DNA of 64,000 bases from Rubinisphaera italica. Lineage in GTDB: Bacteria; Planctomycetota; Planctomycetia; Planctomycetales; Planctomycetaceae. The notes beneath the pieces were generated by a model. The model was not told the DNA's origin, did not search any database, and was given only the letters and a program-made list of their open reading frames with translations. A program made the translations under genes and the position numbers. This document shows positions 8,257 to 16,303 of the stretch, piece after piece. The stretch is from assembly GCF_007859715.1 (NCBI RefSeq), contig NZ_SJPG01000001.1:434001-498000 (forward strand). Reading direction: 5' to 3'. Every line of letters begins with the position of its first letter. Within the stretch, counting starts at the first letter, position 1.

Positions 8257-9558
8257 CTAAATGGTCGGGAGAACATCCACAGCGGATCGTAGATCGTTAA
8301 TATCGAGTTGAGTATAAACGTCCATCGTTAATGCTATCGTCGAATGTCTTGCAAGCCGTTGTGCTTTTGCGGGATGCACATTTCCTTTTGCTAGATTACT
8401 GATGAATGTATAACGTAATGAGTGGAAGTCTAGACTTCCCGTTTTCGTCTCATACGGTATTCCAGCCCGTTTCAGGTCACGCTTCAACAGCTTACCGCCC
8501 ATTCGTTTTTCCGCCCACGAACCCGGAAATAGCTTATCTGTTTTCAATTGATCGATATACGTTCTTAGATGGACGCACAACGAATCGGATAGCGGCAGTA
8601 CCGCTTCTTCTCCGTTCTTCGTATTCGAAGCCTTACAACGAACCGTCTTAGTCGTTAAATCGAAATCGTGTATCGTTAACGATGCGATCTCTTTTGCCCG
8701 CAATCCTGTTGAGATCGCTAGACGGTAAAGCATGATGCGATCAGAAGAACGGAAATGCCAATCGTTTCCACGATAACATTTACAAACCTTTTGGGTATCT
8801 GATACCAAACGTTTGAACTCATCATCGGTTATCGGTCTTCTCACCTTCCGTCTATCCGCTTTCGAATTCTGACCACGCAATCCGATAAACGGATCGGAAG
8901 TCAGATACCGTTCACGGAGAAGCCAGCCCGTAAAGCATTTGACGGCTCGAACGTAATGGTTGATCGTTCCTGTTGAGATACCCAAAAGGTTCATTTGTTG
9001 AAGACTAGAACGAACTTCGTTCACGTTGAGATCGTTCAATCGTTTTATCGTTTTATCCGTTTTATCTTTTTGTCCGTTCTCTTTTGATCGTTGGTTCGTT
9101 TTATCCGTTTTATCCGTTTTATCTCTTGAAGCCGATTTCGTTGTTCGTCGGATCGTTTTATTCGTTTTATCCATTTTATCTTTTTTCGATCCACCGAAGA
9201 ACAGTTTCCGTAAACGGCTTTCGCAAAGACGAATGTATTCTTCGGAATTGCCTTTTGCGGTCAGGTAGACAATATATTCGTCTAGAACATCGGTTAACGG
9301 CTTGTTCCGTTTGTCGTCTTGTACCGTATATCCGATTGAACGTTTATGGTCGGCTTCAGATTGTAATCGTCTCAGAAGACTCTCAGACGTTTTACGATCT
9401 TCGGTAAGCGGTATTTGCTTCGTTGTTCCGTCAAACGTTTTTAATGTTCCGTAGAACCGTTTGGACGGGATTGTTTGTTTAATCGCTCCCAGTTCGTTTT
9501 TCGAACATCTTTTACCGTTATTGACATACTTTACGCTGTTCTTTTTCCAGACTCTCAT
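8257..9558 (-). CDS. Tyrosine recombinase / integrase
   Basis: A site-specific recombinase that would integrate and excise the element at the adjacent tRNA-Ser. The C-terminal catalytic domain shows the tyrosine-recombinase residues: Arg in STGLRAKEIASLT, HSLRYTF (HxxR), His in ARHSTIAL and the nucleophile Tyr in MDVYTQLD. The N-terminal part carries a SAM-like core-binding domain (DVLDEYIVYL...). Between the two halves lies a lysine/threonine-rich linker of repeated DKTDKTNK units encoded by gataaaacg repeats. I prefer ATG 9558 (MRVWKKNSVKYVN); in-frame starts at 9597 and 9669 exist. The frame upstream of 9558 overlaps the tRNA terminator region. Confidence 0.9.
   Translation of the reverse strand: MRVWKKNSVKYVNNGKRCSKNELGAIKQTIPSKRFYGTLKTFDGTTKQIPLTEDRKTSESLLRRLQSEADHKRSIGYTVQDDKRNKPLTDVLDEYIVYLTAKGNSEEYIRLCESRLRKLFFGGSKKDKMDKTNKTIRRTTKSASRDKTDKTDKTNQRSKENGQKDKTDKTIKRLNDLNVNEVRSSLQQMNLLGISTGTINHYVRAVKCFTGWLLRERYLTSDPFIGLRGQNSKADRRKVRRPITDDEFKRLVSDTQKVCKCYRGNDWHFRSSDRIMLYRLAISTGLRAKEIASLTIHDFDLTTKTVRCKASNTKNGEEAVLPLSDSLCVHLRTYIDQLKTDKLFPGSWAEKRMGGKLLKRDLKRAGIPYETKTGSLDFHSLRYTFISNLAKGNVHPAKAQRLARHSTIALTMDVYTQLDINDLRSAVDVLPTI
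9041..9184 (-). repeat. gataaaacg repeats inside the integrase coding sequence
   Basis: On the minus strand the coding sequence contains at least eight copies of gataaaacg-like 9-mers in three clusters, translated as DKT units (KTDKTNKT, DKTDKTNQ, KDKTDKT). The 9-bp period keeps the reading frame, so the array could expand or shrink without breaking the gene. The same units lie in the intergenic region at 8004-8164 on the other strand. Confidence 0.8.
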
Positions 9559-9670
9559 TAGATCGTTCTCCGTCAGTTTGACAGTTAGAACGACCATCGT
9601 TTCCGTTTTTGTCCGCACAGTATTTGCACGAAGCCGCACGAAAAGCCATGCGGACAGGCAATATGCCAAC

Positions 9671-9703
9671 GAAAAAACGTCCTACCGACAGGGCAGGACG
9701 TTT
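9671..9703 (-). terminator. Intrinsic terminator downstream of tRNA-Ser(GCT)
   Basis: On the minus strand aaacgtcct and aggacgttt form a perfect 9-bp stem around an 11-nt loop, followed by a run of T. It begins about 30 bp after the tRNA 3' end and separates tRNA transcription from the integrase gene. Confidence 0.8.
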
Positions 9704-9734
9704 GACGTAAAAGCCTAATTCATAAGCGTTTAAG

Positions 9735-9823
9735 CGGAGAGAACGGGATTCGAACCCGTGAAGAGTCTTTCGACCCTTACCGGATTAGCAATCCGGCGCT
9801 TTCGGCCTCTCAGCCATCTCTCC
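9735..9823 (-). tRNA. tRNA-Ser (anticodon GCT)
   Basis: On the minus strand the acceptor arm GGAGAGA pairs with TCTCTCC, followed by discriminator G. The anticodon stem CCGGA/TCCGG encloses TTGCTAA, giving anticodon GCT (Ser AGC/AGU). The long variable arm typical of tRNA-Ser is present, and the T arm contains GGGTTCGAATCCC. CCA is not encoded. The integrase gene on its 3' side indicates that the 3' end is the attachment site of the element to the left. Confidence 0.95.
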
Positions 9824-10136
9824 GAGAGAGCGCATTCTAGCGATCTGGTGTATGTCTTTGCAAGGCTTGGATTTGTAGTGAAATCACGAATTATGAATGT
9901 TGACAGATTCATTGAATTCTATTGATTTCGGCTTATTGAACGTCAAAACATGACTAATCATTGAAATTTTTGGGATTACTCTCCTGACACTGGAATCTTT
10001 AGGGTGTTCAGTCAGGTTCATCAATCTTAGCATGGCCTGAACGTAATACGACCCTTGCCAGCGTTCTGAAGATCGATCAGTTTTTCTTGCTGCTGGTCAG
10101 AAACTCTACGAATCACGAGTTCTTCTCACGGTTTGA
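9824..10136. other. Intergenic region upstream of tRNA-Ser(GCT)
   Basis: About 310 bp with the presumed tRNA promoter on its left side (minus strand). No gene, repeat or strong hairpin was recognised. Confidence 0.4.
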
Positions 10137-10550
10137 TCAATGGTCAGCCCGGAAATTCCACCATATTATTTTAACCGGGAAGGAAAAGGGGACATTCACT
10201 GATGTGATTGCTCTCAATGATCCAGTGGAAAAATCGGCATCGGCTGTGGTAACAAAATCTAAAAGTTGATATGGAACCAGCAACTCGGACGCGACATCAT
10301 CATCATCACGGCCAGCCAAAATGATTCTGACTGACTTCATTTGCGTCTGTGTAATATGAGTGTCGTTGTGCTTGAATTCCGGATAGCCTCGCGAGATCAG
10401 TTGAACAGTCCAGCCATCGGCTCCGACCATGGCGAGTGGTTTGGGGGCGAACATCGCAGCGGTTGCGGTGTTTTTTGAGTCGATCTTCAGGATTGGCCAC
10501 AATTCCTGAGAGACCAGAATGCTATGCTTCAGTGTTTCCCGCTCTTCCAA
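10137..10550 (-). pseudogene. Fragment resembling the C-terminal part of an esterase/hydrolase
   Basis: The open frame contains FAPKPLAMVGADGWTVQLIS followed by RGYPEFK, which resembles the segment of planctomycete alpha/beta-hydrolase (acetylxylan-esterase-like) proteins that follows the last core strands. The sequence before it is too short to hold the nucleophile and core, and the part after it (from about residue 60) has no protein-like character I can recognise. I read it as a decayed remnant rather than a working gene. The region is flanked by a tRNA integration site, where deletions are common. Low certainty. Confidence 0.3.
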
Positions 10551-10868
10551 TGTGGTTGGCGGAACCCAAGGATGGCATTTCGTATTGAAATCGTGAGTCT
10601 TTCGCTACCAGTTGGGGAGTGCTAAGGAGTCTTGTGCGAACATTGAGGATGAGTATCCCGTAATAATTGTTTTCAACATCCAATGCTGAGATTTCATGAA
10701 GCAAGAATACATGGGGATCTCTCCCTGGTTTCGATTTCATTTCAAAGTGGTCCTTTATCAGTAGCATGCGATTGATTCACTTCCGCAGCTGACACACAAA
10801 AAGCAGCGTTTTGGCAGAGAAACTTCGCAGCATTGCCTTCACTTCCAGATGCGTTTTATACTGCTCTC
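10551..10868. other. Intergenic region with decayed sequence
   Basis: About 320 bp between the hydrolase-like fragment and the Rieske gene. A short minus-strand frame (10522-10767) has no recognisable motif, and I do not support it as a gene. The promoter of the Rieske gene may lie in the right part. Confidence 0.35.
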
Positions 10869-11222
10869 ATGAATGATCTGAATGAACCAACCGATGAGAA
10901 TTACGACTTTATGCATGCCGCTCAAGTGGGCGAAGTGGGTGAAGGAAAAGGAATCAGTCTGCGTTTAAATGGGCATGTGATCGGGCTGTTTCATTCGAAT
11001 GGCAAACATTTTGCAATCAGCGATTTCTGCCCACATCAGGGGGCACAATTAACCGGCGGCTATGTGGAAGATGGTGTTGTGATGTGCCCCTGGCATGCCT
11101 GGAAATTTCGCTTGTGCGATGGAGCCTGGGCCGATTCTCCAAAATCTCCTTTACGCTGCCCAACCTATCCGGTGCGAATCCTTGGTGAAGAAATCCAGAT
11201 TGGGATCCCCCGAGATCAATAA
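10869..11222 (+). CDS. Rieske [2Fe-2S] domain protein
   Basis: A 117-residue single-domain ferredoxin-like protein. The Rieske ligands are plain: CPHQG and CPWHAWKF (C-x-H and C-x2-H). Such small proteins act as electron carriers for oxygenases or nitrite-reductase-like enzymes (NirD/bphF type). The start is placed at ATG 10869 ([20 protein letters not shown]), because upstream in-frame starts are weak TTG codons. There is no oxygenase gene nearby, so its partner is unknown. Confidence 0.85.
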   Translation: MNDLNEPTDENYDFMHAAQVGEVGEGKGISLRLNGHVIGLFHSNGKHFAISDFCPHQGAQLTGGYVEDGVVMCPWHAWKFRLCDGAWADSPKSPLRCPTYPVRILGEEIQIGIPRDQ

Positions 11223-11344
11223 TATATGTGCATGGCAGACTATCAACCTGTCATTTGTCGAGTTGTCCAATAGCGGTAATGCAGTCTGTTCTCTTGCTTT
11301 ACTGGATTTACGACTTTAAAAAGTGACAGAATCGTAATTGCCCA

Positions 11345-11941
11345 ATGACGGAATTCTCAGAATCGACACTCATCAAGATTGGTGGCAGCCTGCTGGAATG
11401 GCTTGAGTTTCCCGTTCGTTTATCGCAATTTCTTGATGGCATCCCTTCACCAATTCTGATTGTTGGTGGTGGAAAAACGACTGACGTCGTGCGTCGCTGG
11501 GACGAACTCTATCAATTGGGGGAAGAGGCGTCCCATCGTCTGGCTATTGCATCTCTGGACTTGACTGCCAGACTCCTCTTCCAGCTACTTCCCAACAGTC
11601 AGCTCTGCGACTCTTCAATCTCTTGTCTAAACCTGCTCAATTACAAAAAGATTCCCATCATTCTACCTGGTCAGTGGATTGCGACACTCGAGCCGGACTC
11701 AACAACCCGACTTCCGCATCATTGGCAGACAACGAGCGATTCTATCGCACTCTGGTTGAGTGCCGAGCTAGGGATCTCGAGATTGATGTTACTCAAGTCG
11801 GTCGACCTGCCGGAAATATGGGACTGGAATGAAATTGCGGAGCTGGAATTGATCGATGCCGAATTCCCTCGATTATTAAAGCGATTGAATTTCAACCCAA
11901 GTATCAGCTGGGAGAATTTACGATCATACGATCAGAGCTAA
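11345..11941 (+). CDS. Amino-acid-kinase-fold protein (possible MfnE-like kinase)
   Basis: 198 residues with the amino acid kinase (aspartate/uridylate kinase) fold: N-terminal LIKIGGSLLEW and the nucleotide-binding PILIVGGGKTTDVVRRWDEL, then WQTTSDSIALWLSAELG. The short length and divergence from aspartokinase or UMP kinase resemble the kinases of bacterial tetrahydromethanopterin/methanofuran-type C1 gene sets (MfnE-like). Planctomycetes carry such C1 genes, but none is adjacent here, so the substrate assignment is only a suggestion. The start ATG 11345 has no strong ribosome site. Confidence 0.6.
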   Translation: MTEFSESTLIKIGGSLLEWLEFPVRLSQFLDGIPSPILIVGGGKTTDVVRRWDELYQLGEEASHRLAIASLDLTARLLFQLLPNSQLCDSSISCLNLLNYKKIPIILPGQWIATLEPDSTTRLPHHWQTTSDSIALWLSAELGISRLMLLKSVDLPEIWDWNEIAELELIDAEFPRLLKRLNFNPSISWENLRSYDQS

Positions 11942-12082
11942 TTCACTATACCATTGGTCGAACAGTTGTAGGTCTGCTCCACGAACTGGCAAGACATCGA
12001 TGCGAGCCGTCAAAGGCAATTCCGTTTGAGCAAGCTCGGGCCGGTCGTTACAAATCCCCGACATAGCGGAGCGAAAGACCTT

Positions 12083-12141
12083 TGAAATCGCCACACGAAC
12101 TGTTCGAAACCAAAACCCGTGCATTTCAAAACTGAATCCAC
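12083..12141 (+). mobile_element. Remnant of the 3' end of an IS30-family element
   Basis: This stretch encodes SPHELFETKTRAFQN and a stop, matching the last residues of the intact transposase (SPHELFEPKTRAFQN), and continues into the terminal repeat (ending aatccac). Nucleotide identity to the end of the IS at 5757 is high, with about four differences over 55 bp. The remainder of the element is missing. It shows an older insertion of the same family that was deleted or decayed. Confidence 0.8.
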
Positions 12142-12280
12142 TATGTACGATTCTGGAGTTGATTGATGATCGTTTGCAGTCATTCCCGGTCATCCATGCC
12201 TTCCACAATTCACTTTCAAAATAATGCCACTTGCTGAGTACAGCTGGAATTAACAAGTACGACTCATTTTAGCATGACAG

Positions 12281-12391
12281 GCATTAGACCATTTCCAAAT
12301 GGTATCTGCAGTCGCATGGACATCAAATGTCCTAAAAACGATGTGTTTGCTCCTGCTGATCGCTGCAGGTAATTTTTGAATTTGCTCTAGA
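12281..12391 (+). repeat. Dispersed repeat, copy A
   Basis: About 110 bp with signature blocks tagaccattt, ctgcagtcgcatgg, tttgctcctgc and tttgctctag. It matches copies near 53736-53847 (inverted), 54549-54658 and, more weakly, 53839-53944. It overlaps the last 60 bp of the APH/P-loop kinase gene, which is on the other strand. Confidence 0.85.
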
Positions 12392-13924
12392 AAAGATTTC
12401 CCAGAATTGACGGACTTGAGTCATTCCCTGAATTCTTTCCGTATCGATCCGGTATGCATAGAATTCCTCTTCAGGACTCAGAGGATCTTGAGATTCGATT
12501 TGCTGGGTCAGCACTCTTCCATCTGCATCAGAAATCGAATTCCTTTGCAGGCTGCGTTTCTCTAGCCTGCGGCGTAACTCAGCCTCAGAGGCAGTACAGG
12601 ATAGAATAGCAAATGGAATCTTGCTGTCTTTCACCAGATTCAAAAAGGGAACTCGATATTGTTCTTTAAGAAAGGTCGCGTCAACAATGACTGAATGACC
12701 CGAGTTTAGAATCGTTTGGGATAATTCTAATAGCCGTGTGTAAGTTTTGTTGTTGTGATCTTGCGAATACAGTCTGACTGCAGACTCATTTTGATAACTG
12801 TCAGGCGACTTTCGTTTCCTCTCGACATCAGAACGTATGCGAATCGCACCACTGAATTCTGCCAGTGACTGTGAAATGGAAGATTTACCACTGGCGGACA
12901 ATCCGTGCATGATGACCAATCTGGGAGAGAATGGCTGACTGAAAGCAGCTGCGAGATTCAAGTATTTCGTGCAGAGTTGAGCCGATGGAGAATGGACATC
13001 ATCCTCGTGATTTTGCGATAGTCGAATGCGGTTGACTTTGGCCCGAACCATGGCGCGGTAAACCATGTAAAAGCGGAGAATCTGAATGCCATCGTAGTCT
13101 CCGGTGTGTTCCAGATAATTATTTAAGAGGCGATTTGCCAGATTGGGACGATCATTCGCCTCAAGATCCATCAGGCAAAAAGCCAGGTCATTGATCACAT
13201 CGATCCAGCGAAGATGGGGATTAAATTCAATTCCATCGAAGATTTCAACCTGATGATTCCTCCAGATAATATTATTCAAATGGAGATCGCCATGACATTC
13301 ACGAACCATACCGTCCCTCTTTCGCTTCTTAAAGACTGATTCGGATGTCTTCAATGAGTCAGCTGTCCATTGTCGAAGTGAGACAACTTTCGCGTCCCAC
13401 TGTAAATAGGGAGAGTTCGGTTCAAATACCTCAAAATTATTAATAGCTGCCTGGGAGATGCTATTAAAACCGCCGTAGTCATCCTGGCTCTGGGCTTGTT
13501 TGGTTTCGCGGTGAAAGGCTGCAATTTTCTGACTGAGTGCGTCAACTTGAGTTTCGGACAATTCTCCTGCGTTGATCAAATGACTGAATAACGCGGACTG
13601 CGGAAACTGGTGCATTTTCACCGCCCATTCAACCGTTTCTCCACGACCCTCAAACTTATAATGGTCAACGCATCTGGTGATTGGGACGACTTTAATATAC
13701 AGATCTTGAGTTAGACGGCTATTGAGAACAATTTCCTGTTCGCAAAAGAATTTTCGTTTCTCTAGCGAAGAAAAATCGAGAAACCCCAGATCCACTGGTC
13801 GCTTGATTTTATAAGCGTATTCTCCTGTCAGGATGACCCAGGCGGAATGGGTTTCGATCAATTGCAGATCTTCAACAGGGTGCTCAAATGCATCAGCGTC
13901 GAGTAGAGCGTGGATGTTGAGCAT
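12332..13924 (-). CDS. Bifunctional APH-like phosphotransferase / P-loop kinase
   Basis: 530 residues with two domains. The N-terminal part (about 1-330) is an aminoglycoside-phosphotransferase/choline-kinase-like fold with Brenner motif HGDLHLNNIIW and IFDGIEFNP. The C-terminal part (about 340-510) is a P-loop kinase with Walker A GLSASGKSS and a gluconate-kinase-like layout. This two-domain family is common in bacteria, and its substrate is unknown. The last about 19 residues (SKITCSDQQEQTHRF end) are encoded by dispersed repeat copy A, so the C terminus was probably altered by the repeat. Stands alone on the minus strand. Confidence 0.85.
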   Translation of the reverse strand: MLNIHALLDADAFEHPVEDLQLIETHSAWVILTGEYAYKIKRPVDLGFLDFSSLEKRKFFCEQEIVLNSRLTQDLYIKVVPITRCVDHYKFEGRGETVEWAVKMHQFPQSALFSHLINAGELSETQVDALSQKIAAFHRETKQAQSQDDYGGFNSISQAAINNFEVFEPNSPYLQWDAKVVSLRQWTADSLKTSESVFKKRKRDGMVRECHGDLHLNNIIWRNHQVEIFDGIEFNPHLRWIDVINDLAFCLMDLEANDRPNLANRLLNNYLEHTGDYDGIQILRFYMVYRAMVRAKVNRIRLSQNHEDDVHSPSAQLCTKYLNLAAAFSQPFSPRLVIMHGLSASGKSSISQSLAEFSGAIRIRSDVERKRKSPDSYQNESAVRLYSQDHNNKTYTRLLELSQTILNSGHSVIVDATFLKEQYRVPFLNLVKDSKIPFAILSCTASEAELRRRLEKRSLQRNSISDADGRVLTQQIESQDPLSPEEEFYAYRIDTERIQGMTQVRQFWEIFSRANSKITCSDQQEQTHRF

Positions 13925-14111
13925 TTCGCATCCTTTCTATGGGGCTCATCATTTATGTAGCAGTATGTCTGCAATATTTTAATCAACTGTTAGTCGAATC
14001 ATAAACAGCAGTCTCAACTAAAGAGGTCTGATGAATAAGGGAAGCGTTTATCGGTGCTGCATCAATGCTCTTGAAACTTGTATCGCTGATGTCGGAAATT
14101 AAATGTTAGAA

Positions 14112-14204
14112 CAAAGGGTTCAGCAGGTCACACAGTTAACAGGGAATACCGTCACTGCAGGACAGGTAGTCTTTATCCATTCCCCATTTCTGCTGAACCC
14201 TTTG
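14112..14204. repeat. 15-bp perfect inverted repeat with 63-nt spacer
   Basis: caaagggttcagcag at 14112-14126 pairs perfectly with ctgctgaaccctttg at 14190-14204. It lies in the 537-bp gene-free interval between the APH/P-loop kinase and the sensor kinase (13925-14461), where nothing else was recognised. It could be a tiny inverted-repeat mobile element, a structured leader or an operator pair. No T-run follows. Confidence 0.6.
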
Positions 14205-14461
14205 AATCGATGTAAGAATGGCATTTTAATCCTGAGAAGTAAATCGGATCATTCTTTCGAGTCTCATAATATTTACCAGCCACTGCCGTTGACCGTAGCC
14301 TCCATAATAGAGATTATGATCAGTCTGAGACGCCACAACTATCATTGAAGTCGTATTCTTTGTGTAGTGACTTTTGCCACACGGATAAAATCGCACTCTC
14401 TGCATACTATTCATTTACTGCCCTTGTCTGACCACACTTCAAAGAACTCTCAGGAGAGTCA

Positions 14462-16303
14462 ATGAACAACCCCGCTGATAAGAACGCGGATTCTTTTTCT
14501 TTGTTGCGTCGTACTTTTGCTGATGATCAGCCGAATGTGCAATGGTTGCTGCAGAGTCTGGATCGATCCGCGTTCGGGATCCTGATTATTGATCCTCATT
14601 TACCAGGATGTCCGATTATCTATGCGAATCAGTCAGTTATTGAAATGTCCGGTTTTGGCTTAGAGGAGTTACTGAATCATTCTCCGGATTCACTTTGGGG
14701 CAATGATCAGGAACAGCACGGGATTAAAACTCTGCTCTGGGCGATTGATAATGGACGTGAATGTCGAGTGGTCTTACGTAATTATCGCAAAGATGGTCGG
14801 CTGTTCTGGAATGAGATTACCTTGATTCCTGTGCGGGATCAGAATCTGAAAATTAAATGTTTCATTCAGATTTTGAGTGATGTTTCTAATTATGAGAAAA
14901 CAAGAACTGAGAAGGAAATCGTTGAGGATACGTTGAGGTCCATCCTTAATTCTGCAGAAGACGCGATCATTACGATTAACGATCGTGGAATCATTCAGGA
15001 TTTGAACTTGGCGGCTAAAGCAATTTTTGGGTATCAGCCCGAGGAATTATTAGGACAAAATATCAATATCCTCATGCCTTCTCCCTATCACGAAGAACAC
15101 GACGGATACCTGAGAAATTTTCTCGAAACCGGTATTACCAAGGTGATTGGAGTTGGGCGGGAAGTCATCGCCAAACGGAAAAATGGAAGCGTATTCCCAG
15201 CTGAAATTGCCATCAATCAGGTAGATCACAAACGTCTTTTCACAGGAATTGTCAGAGATTTAACAGAGAGAAAACGCAGCGAGGAACTCCTCAGAAAAGA
15301 GCATGATTTAAATCAGAAAATTATTTCAACAAGCCGAAGTATTATTCTCATGCTCGACCCAAATAAAAAAATCCTGCAATTCAACTCGTGCTTTGAGCAA
15401 TTGACAGGACGTCTACTCAAAGATTCCAAGAATAAAGATTTTGGCGAACTGTTTATCCATGCAACTGATCATCAACATTTTCAAACTAGCTTCACCAATG
15501 CGATTTCCGGGCAGTCGACAAGGGAATTGTGTCCAATCTTGTTAACTCAGACAGGAGAACGATTGATTGTGGAGTGGGAAACGGTGCCAATGACATCCCG
15601 CACAGGGATGGTAGTTGCCTTGCTTTGTACCGGCGTTAATGTGACAGAGCAGAGGAGACTGGAAAGAGAAGTTCTTGAAATTGCCACAGAGGAACAGCGA
15701 CGAATTGGTCAGGACCTTCACGACGTTGTCGGACAGGAATTAACAGGCATGGCGATGCTGGCAGAGAGCCTGGCGGTTTCACTTCAGGGAGCCGATGCGA
15801 AGCAATTGCAATTGGCACAAAAAATTGCACGTGGTACAAGCGAAGCTCTCAGAAAGGTTCGGCTATTAAGTAAAGGACTCAATCCGGTTGATATTGATGC
15901 CGCGGGTTTGATGGCTGCGTTAAATTCAATCTCTTCGAGAATAAGGGAAAATCACAAAATCAGTTGTGAATTCAAGTGCCCATCTCCTGTCTTTCTCGAA
16001 GACAATATCGTTGCTAATCAGTTGTACCGAATTGCTGAGGAAGCCACTACAAATGCTATTAAACATGCTCAGGCTACGTATATCGTGATTGAGCTTCTCC
16101 AGACTGAAGAGAATATCATTCTCATGATTCAAGATGATGGGATTGGACTGCAGGAAAGTGAGGGAAGCGGACTGGGGCTCAGGATTATGCGATACAGGGC
16201 AAATCGTATGGGAGGTGGGCTTAGTTTTGAGGGATCGGAATTTGGCGGTACACTGGTTAAGTGCATAATTTCCGCAGCATCAATGAAAGATAAGAATGTA
16301 TAA
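14462..16303 (+). CDS. PAS-domain sensor histidine kinase, possibly a FixL-like oxygen sensor
   Basis: 613 residues, no membrane segment, so cytoplasmic. The PAS domain at about 35-142 is LOV-like (NYRKDGRLFWNEITLIPVRD) but lacks the photoactive Cys motif. The second PAS at about 155-270 closely follows the FixL heme-PAS pattern: GQNINILMP, then EEHDGYL with His213 at the FixL heme-ligand position and VIGVGREV with Arg233 at the position of the FixL regulatory Arg. A third PAS spans about 285-395. The kinase is of the NarX/DegS type (HisKA_3): phospho-acceptor His420 in GQDLHDVVGQEL, then HATPase with EEATTNAIKHA and DDGIGL. The stop overlaps the response-regulator start by 1 nt, so the two are translationally coupled. 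A role as sensor for the downstream low-oxygen genes is inferred. Confidence 0.88.
   Translation: MNNPADKNADSFSLLRRTFADDQPNVQWLLQSLDRSAFGILIIDPHLPGCPIIYANQSVIEMSGFGLEELLNHSPDSLWGNDQEQHGIKTLLWAIDNGRECRVVLRNYRKDGRLFWNEITLIPVRDQNLKIKCFIQILSDVSNYEKTRTEKEIVEDTLRSILNSAEDAIITINDRGIIQDLNLAAKAIFGYQPEELLGQNINILMPSPYHEEHDGYLRNFLETGITKVIGVGREVIAKRKNGSVFPAEIAINQVDHKRLFTGIVRDLTERKRSEELLRKEHDLNQKIISTSRSIILMLDPNKKILQFNSCFEQLTGRLLKDSKNKDFGELFIHATDHQHFQTSFTNAISGQSTRELCPILLTQTGERLIVEWETVPMTSRTGMVVALLCTGVNVTEQRRLEREVLEIATEEQRRIGQDLHDVVGQELTGMAMLAESLAVSLQGADAKQLQLAQKIARGTSEALRKVRLLSKGLNPVDIDAAGLMAALNSISSRIRENHKISCEFKCPSPVFLEDNIVANQLYRIAEEATTNAIKHAQATYIVIELLQTEENIILMIQDDGIGLQESEGSGLGLRIMRYRANRMGGGLSFEGSEFGGTLVKCIISAASMKDKNV

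Noticed and set aside
10522..10767. 81-codon minus-strand frame
   Set aside because: No motif and poor codon character; probably decayed sequence.
14462..14900. First PAS domain of the sensor kinase as a blue-light LOV domain
   Set aside because: The segment is LOV-like (NYRKDGRLFWNE), but the NCRFLQ-type motif with the photoactive Cys is replaced by HSPDSLWG.
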